Assembly (NCBI GenBank): GCA_027306915.1
Contig: DAHUYW010000002.1
Coordinates: 131,305-195,304 of the forward strand
Origin: Spirochaetales bacterium
Lineage (GTDB): Bacteria; Spirochaetota; Spirochaetia; DAHUYW01
Direction: 5' to 3'
DNA: 64,000 bases
Shown here: positions 1-8,505 of the stretch, piece after piece
How the letters are laid out: each line of letters opens with the position of its first letter
Numbering within the stretch: the stretch's first letter is position 1
Translations under genes and position numbers: made by a program
The notes under the pieces: generated by a model
Seen by the model: the letters and a program-made list of their open reading frames with translations, nothing else
Database searches by the model: none
What the model was told of the DNA's origin: nothing

Positions 1-82
1 AAAAGGGCGTTCAAGACTGCAAGAACGCATTTCGCGCCTTCAATTGCCAATCCCATCCGAAAAGTGTACTCTTGCGTCGCCT

Positions 83-1291
83 ATGGACGATTCGGCGGGC
101 AGACGCTTCAAAGTATCGGAGATCACCGAGCTGATCCGCACAGCCCTCGAGTCTCAGTTCTACGACATATCCGTTGAGGGGGAGATCTCCAACTTCCGCC
201 CCTCGAGCACAGGCCACTACTACTTCACCCTCAAAGACAACGAGGCGGTCATTTCGGCCGTGATGTTCCGCAATCGAATTTCCTCGCTCTCCTTCACCCC
301 GGCCGACGGACAAGTAGTCGTCGTCTCGGGCAACGTTTCGGTCTACGCAAAACGCGGAAGCTATCAGATCATCGTCGAGCGCATGGAGAAGTCCGGCGAG
401 GGAGATCTCCTTGCGATGCTCGAGGAGCGAAAGCGCCGGCTCGCCGCCGAGGGGCTGTTCGACACTGGCCGAAAGCGTCCCCTCCCCCCCTTCCCCACCA
501 CGGTAGCCGTGGTCACCTCGCCGACGGGGGCTGCCCTGCAGGACATCCTCAACGTCACCCGGCGGCGCAACGCCGGAATCAACATCGTGATCCTTCCGGC
601 ACCCGTGCAGGGCGAGGAGGCGGCCGCGAAGATCGCGCGGCAGATCGAGCGGGCAAACTGGTACTCCTTCGGTGAGGTGATCATCGTGGCGCGCGGCGGC
701 GGCTCGCTCGAAGACCTCCTGCCCTTCTCGGACGAGCTTGTCGTTCGCGCGATCGCCGCCTCGCGAATCCCGGTCATCTCGGCGGTCGGCCACGAGATCG
801 ATGTTTCTCTGGCGGACCTTGCCGCCGACGTGCGGGCCCCAACCCCCTCGGCGGCGGCCGAGCTTGTGAGCGCCCGCCGCGACGAGCTTCTTGATGAGGT
901 CAGATCGCTCGAGCTCACGATGGGGCGCGCCATGCGGCAATGGGCGCAGCGCGTTCGGCTGCTCCTGAAAGGGTTCACGCCGGAGAGCCTCGAGCGCAAC
1001 TTCCGGATCATCGTCCAGCCCTTCCTGCTCGGCCTCGACGATGCGAAGGAGGGGCTCGTTCGCGCCCTCTCGGAAAGGCTCTCCGGCGCCCGCCACCGGA
1101 TCGAGCTTCTCACGGGCGAGCTTTCAGCCAACTCGCCGCTCGAGATACTAAAAAGGGGCTACTCGGTCGTCACCGACGGTGAGAGCGGCAGGCTCATTAC
1201 CTCGTCGGCGCAGACCGCGAAGGGAAGGGCCGTTCGTGTGCGGCTCCACGCCGGACGCCTCGAGGCGTTGGTCCAGGAGACACTGCCATGA
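83..1291 (+). CDS. xseA: Exodeoxyribonuclease VII large subunit
   Basis: Large subunit of exonuclease VII, which degrades single-stranded DNA from both ends in the cytoplasm. The 402-aa product has the N-terminal OB fold (about residues 10-100, with the GEISNFRPSSTGHYYFTLKD motif) followed by the catalytic core with VVTSPTGAALQDI and ARGGGSLEDLLPF, all typical of XseA. The length is normal. I chose the ATG at 83; an in-frame TTG at 44 would add 13 residues that do not look like the family, and neither start has a strong ribosome site. It overlaps xseB by 4 bases (ATGA), so the two subunits are translationally coupled. High confidence. Confidence 0.95.
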   Translation: MDDSAGRRFKVSEITELIRTALESQFYDISVEGEISNFRPSSTGHYYFTLKDNEAVISAVMFRNRISSLSFTPADGQVVVVSGNVSVYAKRGSYQIIVERMEKSGEGDLLAMLEERKRRLAAEGLFDTGRKRPLPPFPTTVAVVTSPTGAALQDILNVTRRRNAGINIVILPAPVQGEEAAAKIARQIERANWYSFGEVIIVARGGGSLEDLLPFSDELVVRAIAASRIPVISAVGHEIDVSLADLAADVRAPTPSAAAELVSARRDELLDEVRSLELTMGRAMRQWAQRVRLLLKGFTPESLERNFRIIVQPFLLGLDDAKEGLVRALSERLSGARHRIELLTGELSANSPLEILKRGYSVVTDGESGRLITSSAQTAKGRAVRVRLHAGRLEALVQETLP

Positions 1292-1563
1292 AGAGTTTTG
1301 AGGAGCGCCTCGCGCGCCTTGAGGATTTGAACGCCAAGATCACCGAAGGGAACATTCCGCTCGAAGAGGCGGTCGCCCTTTTCGAGGAGGGGATCAAGCT
1401 CGCGAAGGGGCTCGAAAAGGACCTCGCGAAGGTCGAGCGCAAGATAGAGCTCCTCGTCAATCAGCCGGAGAGCCCCGAAGAGGAGCCGAACCTCGAGCTC
1501 TTCCCGGAGCTGGGCGAAACGCGCGATGAGGGCAAGCGCACGAGATCAAGCGACGAGAAGTAG
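1288..1563 (+). CDS. xseB: Exodeoxyribonuclease VII small subunit
   Basis: Small helical subunit of exonuclease VII that assembles on XseA. The 91-aa protein opens with SFEERLARLEDLNAKI and contains NIPLEEAVALFEEGIKLA, the standard XseB pattern. The last 25 or so residues are a charged tail beyond the core. Its ATG overlaps the xseA stop codon, which supports coupled translation. Confidence 0.93.
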   Translation: MKSFEERLARLEDLNAKITEGNIPLEEAVALFEEGIKLAKGLEKDLAKVERKIELLVNQPESPEEEPNLELFPELGETRDEGKRTRSSDEK

Positions 1564-1693
1564 GCATCCGGAGGCCCCGAGCCGCCGCCCGGGCGCGGAT
1601 CGCCCGCCTACAGACGCTTCCCGCCCTTTCGCTGCCGCCTTCTCCGGGTCGGAGACCCTCGGCGAGCGAGAGCGGTTGGCCTTCCGAGCTGCA

Positions 1694-1768
1694 TGAACCG
1701 GAACGGTTCAATTGACCAAACATGAACCATTTCGGTTCCTCTTTTCAACATTGAACTGTAATGGTGCA
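1694..1768 (+). promoter_or_regulatory. Three evenly spaced palindromic operator-like sites
   Basis: Three 17-bp sites begin at 1694, 1723 and 1752, exactly 29 bp apart. Copy 1 is a perfect palindrome, TGAACCG-GAA-CGGTTCA. Copy 2 is TGAACCA-TTT-CGGTTCC (12 of 14 arm positions). Copy 3 is TGAACTG-TAA-TGGTGCA (11 of 14) and ends 8 bp before the satD-family start codon. Their placement suggests a cooperative repressor or activator of the satD gene. The bound protein is unknown, but the SatD-like product has a C-terminal helix-turn-helix-like segment, so autoregulation is possible. Confidence 0.7.
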
Positions 1769-1776
1769 CTGACGAG

Positions 1777-2424
1777 ATGAAGGTTCTCGCCCTCATCGCT
1801 GACATCGTCTCTTCACGAACGGCCAAAGAGCGCGCCGCGTTTCAAAGGGGCCTCGATGAGCGGTTCCAAGAGATCAACGCGCTCTCTTGCGGGAGCCTCG
1901 CATCTCCATTCACTATTACCCTCGGCGATGAGGTTCAGGCGGTCTATAGGAATCCCGACTCGCTCTTTCGCGACATCATGCGAATCGTGACCTTCGCTTA
2001 CCCCTACCGGACACGCTTTGCGCTGGCGCTCGGAGCGCTCTCGACCGATCTGAACCCGAAGGCCGCGATCGGCATGGACGGACCGTCGTTTGCGGCAGCC
2101 CGTCAACTTCTTGGGAAGCTCAAGAGGGAGTCCCGGACAATCATCCAGCTCGCCTTCGCCGGGCAGCCCTCCCCTGCGCTCGCGAACATCTGCTTTTCCC
2201 TCCTTCCAAACGAGCTTGAGGGGTGGGGTCGCAATACGATGTCGATCCTGTCGAGGATGGTGGAAGGGGCGCGCGTCGGCCCACTCGCGAGTGAAGTGCA
2301 AATCACGGAGAGGGCCGTGTACAAGAACATCCGCGCGAACCATCTCGCCGACTACGTCGAGATGATGGACGCGATCGTCCGGGAGCTGCAAGCGGGAATG
2401 ATGCGCACCGCGGAAAACCAATGA
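1777..2424 (+). CDS. SatD-family protein
   Basis: 215-aa cytosolic protein. It has the family pattern ALIADIVSSR at the start, FTITLGDEVQAV near residue 50 and AIGMDGPSFAAAR near 100; SatD is known from an acid-stress operon of Streptococcus mutans, but its molecular role is unclear. The C-terminus (about 165-210, LASEVQITERAVYKNIRANH) looks like a helix-turn-helix, so it may bind DNA. The ATG at 1777 follows GACGAG. Three palindromes lie just upstream. The next gene starts with a 4-base overlap, so the two form an operon. Confidence 0.75.
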   Translation: MKVLALIADIVSSRTAKERAAFQRGLDERFQEINALSCGSLASPFTITLGDEVQAVYRNPDSLFRDIMRIVTFAYPYRTRFALALGALSTDLNPKAAIGMDGPSFAAARQLLGKLKRESRTIIQLAFAGQPSPALANICFSLLPNELEGWGRNTMSILSRMVEGARVGPLASEVQITERAVYKNIRANHLADYVEMMDAIVRELQAGMMRTAENQ

Positions 2425-2715
2425 CGGTATCGGATCCCCTCCTGTACGCGCTCCTCGCCATCATCGGTGCACGCCAGCTCGCCCGAACCTTAGGACGCGG
2501 GATGACCGGATGGCTCGCGACGCTCATGCGCGCAGGAATCGAGGCGCTGTTGCTTCCTCCCGTTCTCGTCACCCGCCATCGGCCTGATCCCCGCAGCCAA
2601 GGCGATCGCACGCTTCAAGGAGCTTGACGACCGCGACTTCGCCGAATGCGTGCTGATTGGCACGCTCCTCTCGATCGCAATGGCGGTCGCCGGGGGGCTG
2701 GTGCTCGAGGCGTGA
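2421..2715 (+). pseudogene. Frameshifted small membrane-protein gene downstream of satD-like gene
   Basis: The gene starts at an ATG overlapping the satD-like stop (ATGA). The starting frame gives two hydrophobic stretches (PLLYALLAIIGAR and a second ending ALLLPPVLV) and then turns into an Arg-rich tail stopping at 2627. From about 2572 the +1 frame continues naturally with IGLIPAAKAIARFKELDD, then a third hydrophobic segment (VLIGTLLSIAMAVAGGLVLE) and a stop at 2713-2715. Restored, it would be a protein of about 97 aa with three membrane segments. I do not recognise the family. This could be a real mutation, a sequencing error or programmed frameshifting; the junction is close to 2565-2577. 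Confidence 0.65.
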
Positions 2716-2729
2716 GGACCGCGCCCCTG

Positions 2730-4388
2730 CTAGTCGATGACCGCTGCCGCGGTGCGCTCCCGCCCTGCGCTTCCGACGGCGCCGCCCGGCGCCCCGCGCG
2801 CCGGCCTCCGATGGTTTCGCAGCAGCAGGACCGGAATGATCGAGATACCGACTATCACAGCCGCCACCAGGAAGACGTCGTCAATCGCCGCCACGAAGGC
2901 CTGCTTCTCAACGTAGGTCACGAGGAGCGATTCCCCTTTGCTCAGGGCTGCGGCCACGGTGCCGCCGGTCGCCTGGGTCGCAAAGGCTGCGAGGTGGGAA
3001 GCGACCTCCCGGAAGGTGGGGGAGGACGAGCTCATCGCCTGCCCAAAGGTATCGGCGTGAAAGATCACCCGTCTCGTGAAGAGGGTGCTCAAGATAGCCA
3101 CGCCGAAGCTTCCCCCGATCTGACGGAGCACGTTGATGAGTCCCGAGGCCTGGGCCATCTTGTTGCCCGGAATCTCCGAGATGGCAACCGCAGAGATGGG
3201 TGAAAAGATGAGTCCCATTCCGATTCCCCGGATGTAGACCGGAATCAGGATCTGCGCGCTCTCGGACAGAATGGAGAGAAAGCGGTACTCGTAGAGGCTG
3301 ACTACCATGAGCAGGAGACCGACGGCAACGGGGACCTTGCCGCCGAAGCGGTCGGTGAGGATTCCCGCGAGGGGCGAGGTCATCGCCACCAAAAGGCCCA
3401 TGGGAAGGGTGATGAGCCCGGCCTGGAGCGGCGTGTAGCCGAGGGCCTCTTGGAGGTAGAGCGGCTGGAGGAAGATGCTCCCGAACATCCCCAGACCGAA
3501 GAGAAAGAGCACGATGTTGCTCAAGGTGAAGTCGTAGTTCTTGAACAGCGACAGATCGACGAGCGGATGCTCGACCGTGAGCTCGGTGACGAGGAAGACC
3601 GCGAGCGCTACGCCCGAAAGGACAAAACAGCCGAGGATGAAGGGCGAGTGCCATCCGTCGGCGTTCCAGCTCGCATTCCCGTCCGAGAGGCCGAGGAGAA
3701 GGCTCACCAAGAAGACCGACATGCTGATGAAGCCGAAGAGATCGAAGTCGCGAGTCTCCTCCGCCCGGCGCTCACGGAGGATCAGGTAGGATACCGCGAT
3801 CCCGACGATCCCGATCGGAACGTTAATGTCGAAAATGGTATGCCAGCTGAAGTTATCGATGAGCCATCCCCCGGCGGTAGGCCCGAGGGAGATCGAGGCT
3901 GACGAGGAGATGGCCCATATGCCGAGCGCGAGCCCCCGCTTTTCCTTGGGGAACTCCCGCGTGATGATGGCCATCCCGACCGGCTGGATGAGCCCTCCGC
4001 CTGCTCCCTGGACGACCCGAAAGAGGATCAGAGAGGTGATGTTCCACGACAGGCTGCAGAGGAAGGAGCCCGCGGTGAAGAGGGCAAGCGAGAGCATGAA
4101 GATGGTCTTCTGGCCGAAACGATCGGAGAGCCATCCGGAGGCTGCAAGCATGACGCCGAAGACCAGCATGTAGCCGGTGATGACCCACTGGACCTCGTCG
4201 GTAGAGACCCCGAACACCGTTTCCAGCTTCGCGAGGGCGATGTTGACGATGGTGCCGTCGAGCACCGCCATGAAGGTGCCGATGCTGGTCGCGATGAGCA
4301 CCAGCCATGGGTATACCGAGCTTCCGGGTATCAGCGCGGGCGTGTTCTCGACAATACGGTCACGGAAACTCGACAGGGTACGGGGCAT
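2730..4388 (-). CDS. DHA2-family (EmrB-like) MFS multidrug exporter
   Basis: 552-aa inner-membrane proton antiporter of the 14-helix DHA2 family. Evidence is the segment FMAVLDGTIVNIALAKLE in the first helix region, WVITGYMLVFGVMLAASGWLSD, and repeated hydrophobic helices through residue 530, with GLINVLRQIGGSFGVAIL near the C-terminus. I start it at the ATG at 4388, which follows AAGGA and a promoter-like element; an upstream in-frame start at 4448 would add 20 polar residues. It is a single gene with no adaptor (EmrA) or TetR regulator beside it. The drug or metabolite exported cannot be told from sequence. Confidence 0.85.
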   Translation of the reverse strand: MPRTLSSFRDRIVENTPALIPGSSVYPWLVLIATSIGTFMAVLDGTIVNIALAKLETVFGVSTDEVQWVITGYMLVFGVMLAASGWLSDRFGQKTIFMLSLALFTAGSFLCSLSWNITSLILFRVVQGAGGGLIQPVGMAIITREFPKEKRGLALGIWAISSSASISLGPTAGGWLIDNFSWHTIFDINVPIGIVGIAVSYLILRERRAEETRDFDLFGFISMSVFLVSLLLGLSDGNASWNADGWHSPFILGCFVLSGVALAVFLVTELTVEHPLVDLSLFKNYDFTLSNIVLFLFGLGMFGSIFLQPLYLQEALGYTPLQAGLITLPMGLLVAMTSPLAGILTDRFGGKVPVAVGLLLMVVSLYEYRFLSILSESAQILIPVYIRGIGMGLIFSPISAVAISEIPGNKMAQASGLINVLRQIGGSFGVAILSTLFTRRVIFHADTFGQAMSSSSPTFREVASHLAAFATQATGGTVAAALSKGESLLVTYVEKQAFVAAIDDVFLVAAVIVGISIIPVLLLRNHRRPARGAPGGAVGSAGRERTAAAVID

Positions 4389-4406
4389 CCTAGGTACTTC
4401 CTTAGT

Positions 4407-4448
4407 GATATAGTCAGCAATATACCTATTCTTGCGAGGCTGAGGCAA
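4407..4448 (-). promoter_or_regulatory. Promoter and inverted repeat before the MFS exporter gene
   Basis: Reading the minus strand, TTGCCT (4448-4443), an 18-bp spacer and TATATT (4424-4419) form a reasonable sigma-70 promoter about 30 bp before the chosen start at 4388. An imperfect inverted repeat, GATATA-8 bp-TATACC at 4407-4426, covers the -10 box and could be an operator for an unlinked repressor. Confidence 0.45.
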
Positions 4449-4621
4449 CCGTTAGCGGAGGCTACGCCCGCAGGCACAGGTTGGGAGCGCCGGCGCGGGG
4501 AGCTTATGGGTCGCGCGGGCAGGAGAGCACCTCCGCCTTGAGCGCAGGGGCGACGCAGACAAACACCCGCGCCTTCGATCTTTTCCTCAAATCGGCCTTT
4601 GCGGAACCGGCCGCACGGCCT
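4449..4621. other. Intergenic stretch without recognisable features
   Basis: This GC-rich gap of 173 bp lies between the end of the propeller gene and the MFS promoter. I see no convincing gene, terminator or repeat in it. Confidence 0.4.
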
Positions 4622-5632
4622 TCAGTCCGATTCCCACCGAAGGCGATGAAGCACGATGCCCTTGCTCATTTCCTTGCATGAGCTCACGTACTCCTCGCGG
4701 CCGTCGGTGATAATCTCCGGTGCGGCCACATCGATCGAGCAGATCAGACAGTCATCATTATCGATGCCGAAATCGAAGGGATCGGCCGATCGATATACGT
4801 AGGTCGACCCCGTCGCATAGTTCTTGGTTCGGAACAGATAGAAGAACCCTTCTTTGTGGATAACGTAGGGGCATTCGCACTCGTAGGCGGCCGCGCCGAC
4901 GCTCCCTCCCCAATGCACCTCCCGAGAGGCGGACCAGTGGAACAAGTCTTTCGAGGTCCGCACATAGGTCTTGTTCGGTGCGATCGTGCCGGTTTCCGCT
5001 CCCGAGTAGTAGAGGTACCACGTCCCTTCATGCTTCAGCACACAGGGATCTCGGGCTTCGCCCGGACCGATGAAGACTCGCGAACGGCCACAGGCATCGC
5101 CGCGGCGGGTAAATCGAAATCCATCGTCCGACGTAGCAAGACAGATGGAGCTCGCATAGAGCGATCCACAGGGATCGGCGTCCCCACCCCCGTAGAAAAG
5201 AAAGAAGGTGTCGCCCTCCCTCACGACGAAGGGAGACTGCAGCCATTCCTTTTGATCTGCGGTTACCCCGGGAGAGCACGCCTCGTGCCCGGTCTTGGAG
5301 CGCCCGCGATCGTTGAGGCTTTCGCTATGCTCCCTGCTGCGCCGCATTGCGACACCCGTCTCTTTCCAGCTTGGAGCGGTAAGGCTCGCGGATTCCCAGG
5401 AATAGAAGATGCGCCCCACCGCCGTGCCCCGAATGCAGGCCCAGCAGCGCCATACTCCGGCAGCGTCGCGCCATATATGATGGTCGACCACCTCTTGCCC
5501 TTGAAACGGAGCCGTGGAGACGGCGCCCTGCAGCTCGCCAAGGCTCTTCGGATTTCCTGCGACAAGCCAGGGTTCCCCCGCGAGAACCGGTTTCAGTTTT
5601 CTCTTTCTCCGCCAATTCTTCATATCATCCAT
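4622..5632 (-). CDS. Five-bladed beta-propeller glycoside hydrolase-like protein
   Basis: 336-aa protein without signal peptide. The repeating blade pattern resembles the GH43/GH32/GH130 fold: VVDHHIWRDAAGVWRCW near residue 48, SPFVVREGDTFFLFYGGGD near 130, ARDPCVLKHEGTWYLYYSG near 195, CECPYVIHKEGFFYLFRTKNY near 250 and APEIITDG near 310. Acidic residues in the RDP and ECP motifs are candidates for the active site. It lies 64 bp downstream of the GH116 gene on the same strand, so it probably acts on the same imported or intracellular sugars. The exact family and substrate are not determined. The ATG at 5632 follows GGGA closely; an ATG at 5623 is possible. Confidence 0.65.
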   Translation of the reverse strand: MDDMKNWRRKRKLKPVLAGEPWLVAGNPKSLGELQGAVSTAPFQGQEVVDHHIWRDAAGVWRCWACIRGTAVGRIFYSWESASLTAPSWKETGVAMRRSREHSESLNDRGRSKTGHEACSPGVTADQKEWLQSPFVVREGDTFFLFYGGGDADPCGSLYASSICLATSDDGFRFTRRGDACGRSRVFIGPGEARDPCVLKHEGTWYLYYSGAETGTIAPNKTYVRTSKDLFHWSASREVHWGGSVGAAAYECECPYVIHKEGFFYLFRTKNYATGSTYVYRSADPFDFGIDNDDCLICSIDVAAPEIITDGREEYVSSCKEMSKGIVLHRLRWESD

Positions 5633-5696
5633 TCCCGTGCGATCACCGTCGCTCCGTCGGCAAGATGCTGCGCCGCTCTTTCTGCGCTCGATTCGC

Positions 5697-8309
5697 TCAC
5701 CCGATCTCGATTACGAGGGATTCTCCCGCTTGCAGCACGGCCTCAACATCCAGGGTCAGGCGGTCTCCTTGCTGTGAAAAGCCAATCGCGCTCCCCCGAA
5801 CCTTGACGGCGGCGGCTTTCGCGGCTCCCAAATAGTCCGACCCGAAGCTCCCGATTCGCATTTCTCCGCCATCGATCGCGAGCACGAGCCCTTCATGCTT
5901 CCGAGCGCGGAAGGTCCCCCAACCCGAGCCCAACGACCAAAAACAGGAGAAGTCTTCTCGATTGATCTTGGGACGAAAGCCGAGATACCGGATGCGCGCA
6001 TCATGCTCAAACCCGCTCAGTGCCAGAAGCAGTGCGTAGGAAGCGAGCGAACGAGCGTAATTGCTGCCGCACTCTATCTCGTTCCAGGGATTGCGCCGCT
6101 CTCCGTCATACCGTTCCCGCACCGCGCGTACCACCTCGAGTCCCTCCGCGATGTACCCTTCGTAAATAAGATGGCACGCCGCTTGATATTCAAATCCGTT
6201 CATGCACTCATCGGCATAGGGAACAGGGACGAGCGGCGCGTTTCCCCGAGGCCAGGTGCAGATCACCAGCCCCTTCTCGTCGTTCAAGGCGTAAATGCGG
6301 TCGGCGTTCGCATGCTCCTGCATCGAGATGAAGTTGTGATTGTAGACTGCACGAATGGCGGACTTTATCTTCCGCTCGTCCATCACGTAACCCAACCCCA
6401 GCATATGGGCGTGCCACTGACCGATGACCTGGTCAACATGGCACCCTGTACCTATCTGATACTTGATTTCCCCCAGCTCCGAATCCACAGGAAAGCGGCT
6501 GTCCTTGAGATCTATCTTCTGGTGGAAATACTCACCGTTGAATAGATTCGATTCGACCCACTCCCGGCCTTGCAGCGCCAACCTGCGATAGTCCACTGCG
6601 GTATCGAGCTCTCCCACCGCCTCCGCCATCTGCGCGGCTGCCAGAAGCGCAGCCAGGTAGAGCCCGGTGATGTAGCTATTCGGACCATACATCTCCACAT
6701 CGAGGGTATGATGCTGGACGCCTTCCATCACCCCGTCACGGTCCTTGTCCCACCAGTCCTCGTTCGTCGGCTCCCAGGAGTATTCCAGCGACTTTTTGAC
6801 CTTTGGCCAGATAGCCTTGAGCCACTCCGTGTCTCCCGAGATCCACCACTCGCGATAGGTCTTGAGGATTCCCCCCATTTGACCATCGGCGGCCGCCCGA
6901 CCGGGAGCCGCCTGCTGGGACTTCTCTTGCAGTGTCCTTTCCGGAGGCAGCAGAGTCCGGAACGCCATCTTCCCGTTTGGATACTGATTGTATCGGTACT
7001 CGAGCTCTCTCATCGATCGCGAGAGTTCCGGGAACAGGTAGGGAAAAGCCTGTTCGTAGTTCCAGACATGAGTGCAGGATCCTTCGCAGCATCCCTCGGT
7101 TGCATGGCATCCTTCGAAGCCGTAGAGAGTACCATCGGTGAGTCGGACACAGGTCGGGGATTTCATGGTGCCGAGATTGCTTGAAATGGCGTCGAGCACA
7201 TAGTCCGGCAGCGTCGAGGAGAAGAGACTCTCCTTAAATCTACGCGTTTCCTGGTAGAGTCGATCGAAGTTGGACCACAGGTAGTCTGCGGTCTGCACCG
7301 AGCTCTCAAAAAGCGTCGCATAGTAGTTCCTCCAATGCGGCGGTTTCGCTCCTGCCTCCAAGCGACCGGGATTCCAGTAGTTGACGAAGTTCGGGAAGCT
7401 CCAGGTCAGTGCAAACTGAAACGTCGCCGTCTCGCCGGGCGCAATGCTTTTGTGAACCGCAAGGAGACAGACGTCCTGGAAGTTGTAGGTGAGGATCTTG
7501 CCGCCCGCGCGACCGCCGTCGTAGTCGCGATTGATGAACCGCCCCGGGGTCGTGAAATCCTTCCAGAAAACGGTAAGGTTGTCGAACCATTCCCCCCGAT
7601 ACCAATAGTTTTGGTAGCTCACCTCCTTCTCGCTTGTGGTTATCGAGAGATCACCAAAGTTCGGATCGTCCTCGGCGTAGGCCGCCGAGGAGAGCTTGAT
7701 TCCCTTTACGCCTTGCCGTTCGAAGTACTTGTTGATGGGCTCCTTTTTGAACGGATTCGTGATGTTGCCGACAACCGTCACTTCGAGCTGTCGGTCCGAG
7801 CTGTTTGTTACCTCATACGTGAGGAGCGCCGCCGGAAGCGACGAGTCTCGATCGTTGAGCGGTATGAGGGGACTGAATGCGCGAAGCACGGCCTTTACGG
7901 GGACATCCTCATCCTCGAAGCTCACATCGGCAAACGGGAATTGCCCAACGAACTCGCTCCGCTTGAAGTGCGGGAACCCTGCTCCGGTCTCGCGGGCCAC
8001 TCCGAAGCCGAAGCCCCGGTACTTCTCTTCGCCTGCTCCCGAATAGGGGCTGCCAAGCTCGCCGTTGAGAAGCTTCGCCAGGATCACCTCGCCCCGGTGC
8101 TCTGCCCTTACGGCAAAGAACGAAAATCCATTGTAGCTGTTCTTGTTCGGACGATTGAAGATCTCCCAATCGACCAGGCGCCCCGTACCCGAGAGCCCGA
8201 TGCTGCCGGCGCCAATTCCTCCGAGCGGAAAAGAGATCGAACGGGCACGATCGCCCGTGTACGCGAAATGAGTTGCTGTTTCGTTCTTCACATCAGAATG
8301 TCGTAGCAC
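5697..8309 (-). CDS. Glycoside hydrolase family 116 (GBA2-like) beta-glycosidase
   Basis: 870-aa retaining glycosidase; the family includes beta-glucosidases and beta-xylosidases and human GBA2. The N-terminal domain starts with ISFPLGGIGAGSIGLSGTGR and NGFSFFAVRAE, the beta-sandwich signature. The C-terminal (alpha/alpha)6 catalytic domain includes CEGSCTHVWNYEQAFPYLFP, HHTLDVEMYGPNSYITGLYL (likely acid/base Asp) and ECGSNYARSLASYALLLALS. The GTG at 8309 is preceded by GGAGG with 7-nt spacing, far better than an upstream in-frame ATG at 8396. No signal peptide is seen, so it is probably cytosolic. It is downstream of a sugar ABC importer under a LacI regulator, which suggests hydrolysis of imported beta-linked oligosaccharides. 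Confidence 0.88.
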   Translation of the reverse strand: MLRHSDVKNETATHFAYTGDRARSISFPLGGIGAGSIGLSGTGRLVDWEIFNRPNKNSYNGFSFFAVRAEHRGEVILAKLLNGELGSPYSGAGEEKYRGFGFGVARETGAGFPHFKRSEFVGQFPFADVSFEDEDVPVKAVLRAFSPLIPLNDRDSSLPAALLTYEVTNSSDRQLEVTVVGNITNPFKKEPINKYFERQGVKGIKLSSAAYAEDDPNFGDLSITTSEKEVSYQNYWYRGEWFDNLTVFWKDFTTPGRFINRDYDGGRAGGKILTYNFQDVCLLAVHKSIAPGETATFQFALTWSFPNFVNYWNPGRLEAGAKPPHWRNYYATLFESSVQTADYLWSNFDRLYQETRRFKESLFSSTLPDYVLDAISSNLGTMKSPTCVRLTDGTLYGFEGCHATEGCCEGSCTHVWNYEQAFPYLFPELSRSMRELEYRYNQYPNGKMAFRTLLPPERTLQEKSQQAAPGRAAADGQMGGILKTYREWWISGDTEWLKAIWPKVKKSLEYSWEPTNEDWWDKDRDGVMEGVQHHTLDVEMYGPNSYITGLYLAALLAAAQMAEAVGELDTAVDYRRLALQGREWVESNLFNGEYFHQKIDLKDSRFPVDSELGEIKYQIGTGCHVDQVIGQWHAHMLGLGYVMDERKIKSAIRAVYNHNFISMQEHANADRIYALNDEKGLVICTWPRGNAPLVPVPYADECMNGFEYQAACHLIYEGYIAEGLEVVRAVRERYDGERRNPWNEIECGSNYARSLASYALLLALSGFEHDARIRYLGFRPKINREDFSCFWSLGSGWGTFRARKHEGLVLAIDGGEMRIGSFGSDYLGAAKAAAVKVRGSAIGFSQQGDRLTLDVEAVLQAGESLVIEIG

Positions 8310-8505
8310 CTTTTCACCTCCAGACTGGCTCTCAATTCCGGTGGTCGGGCAAGCCCCGGACGGAAATCTCAGGATTATCGCGCTCCCCGCTTGCACACCT
8401 GAGCCCTCTGTTTCAACTGTCCATTATTGCGTGTCCAGCCAGGGTAGCGGGTCGCATTCCCGCGGCACGCCTCCTCGCGACACACTTGATCGAGGCAGGC
8501 GTTTG

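Noticed and set aside
2646..3203. A 185-codon plus-strand frame after the satD-linked gene
   Set aside because: It overlaps the end of the MFS gene in antisense and does not continue the broken membrane-protein gene; the correct continuation ends at 2715.
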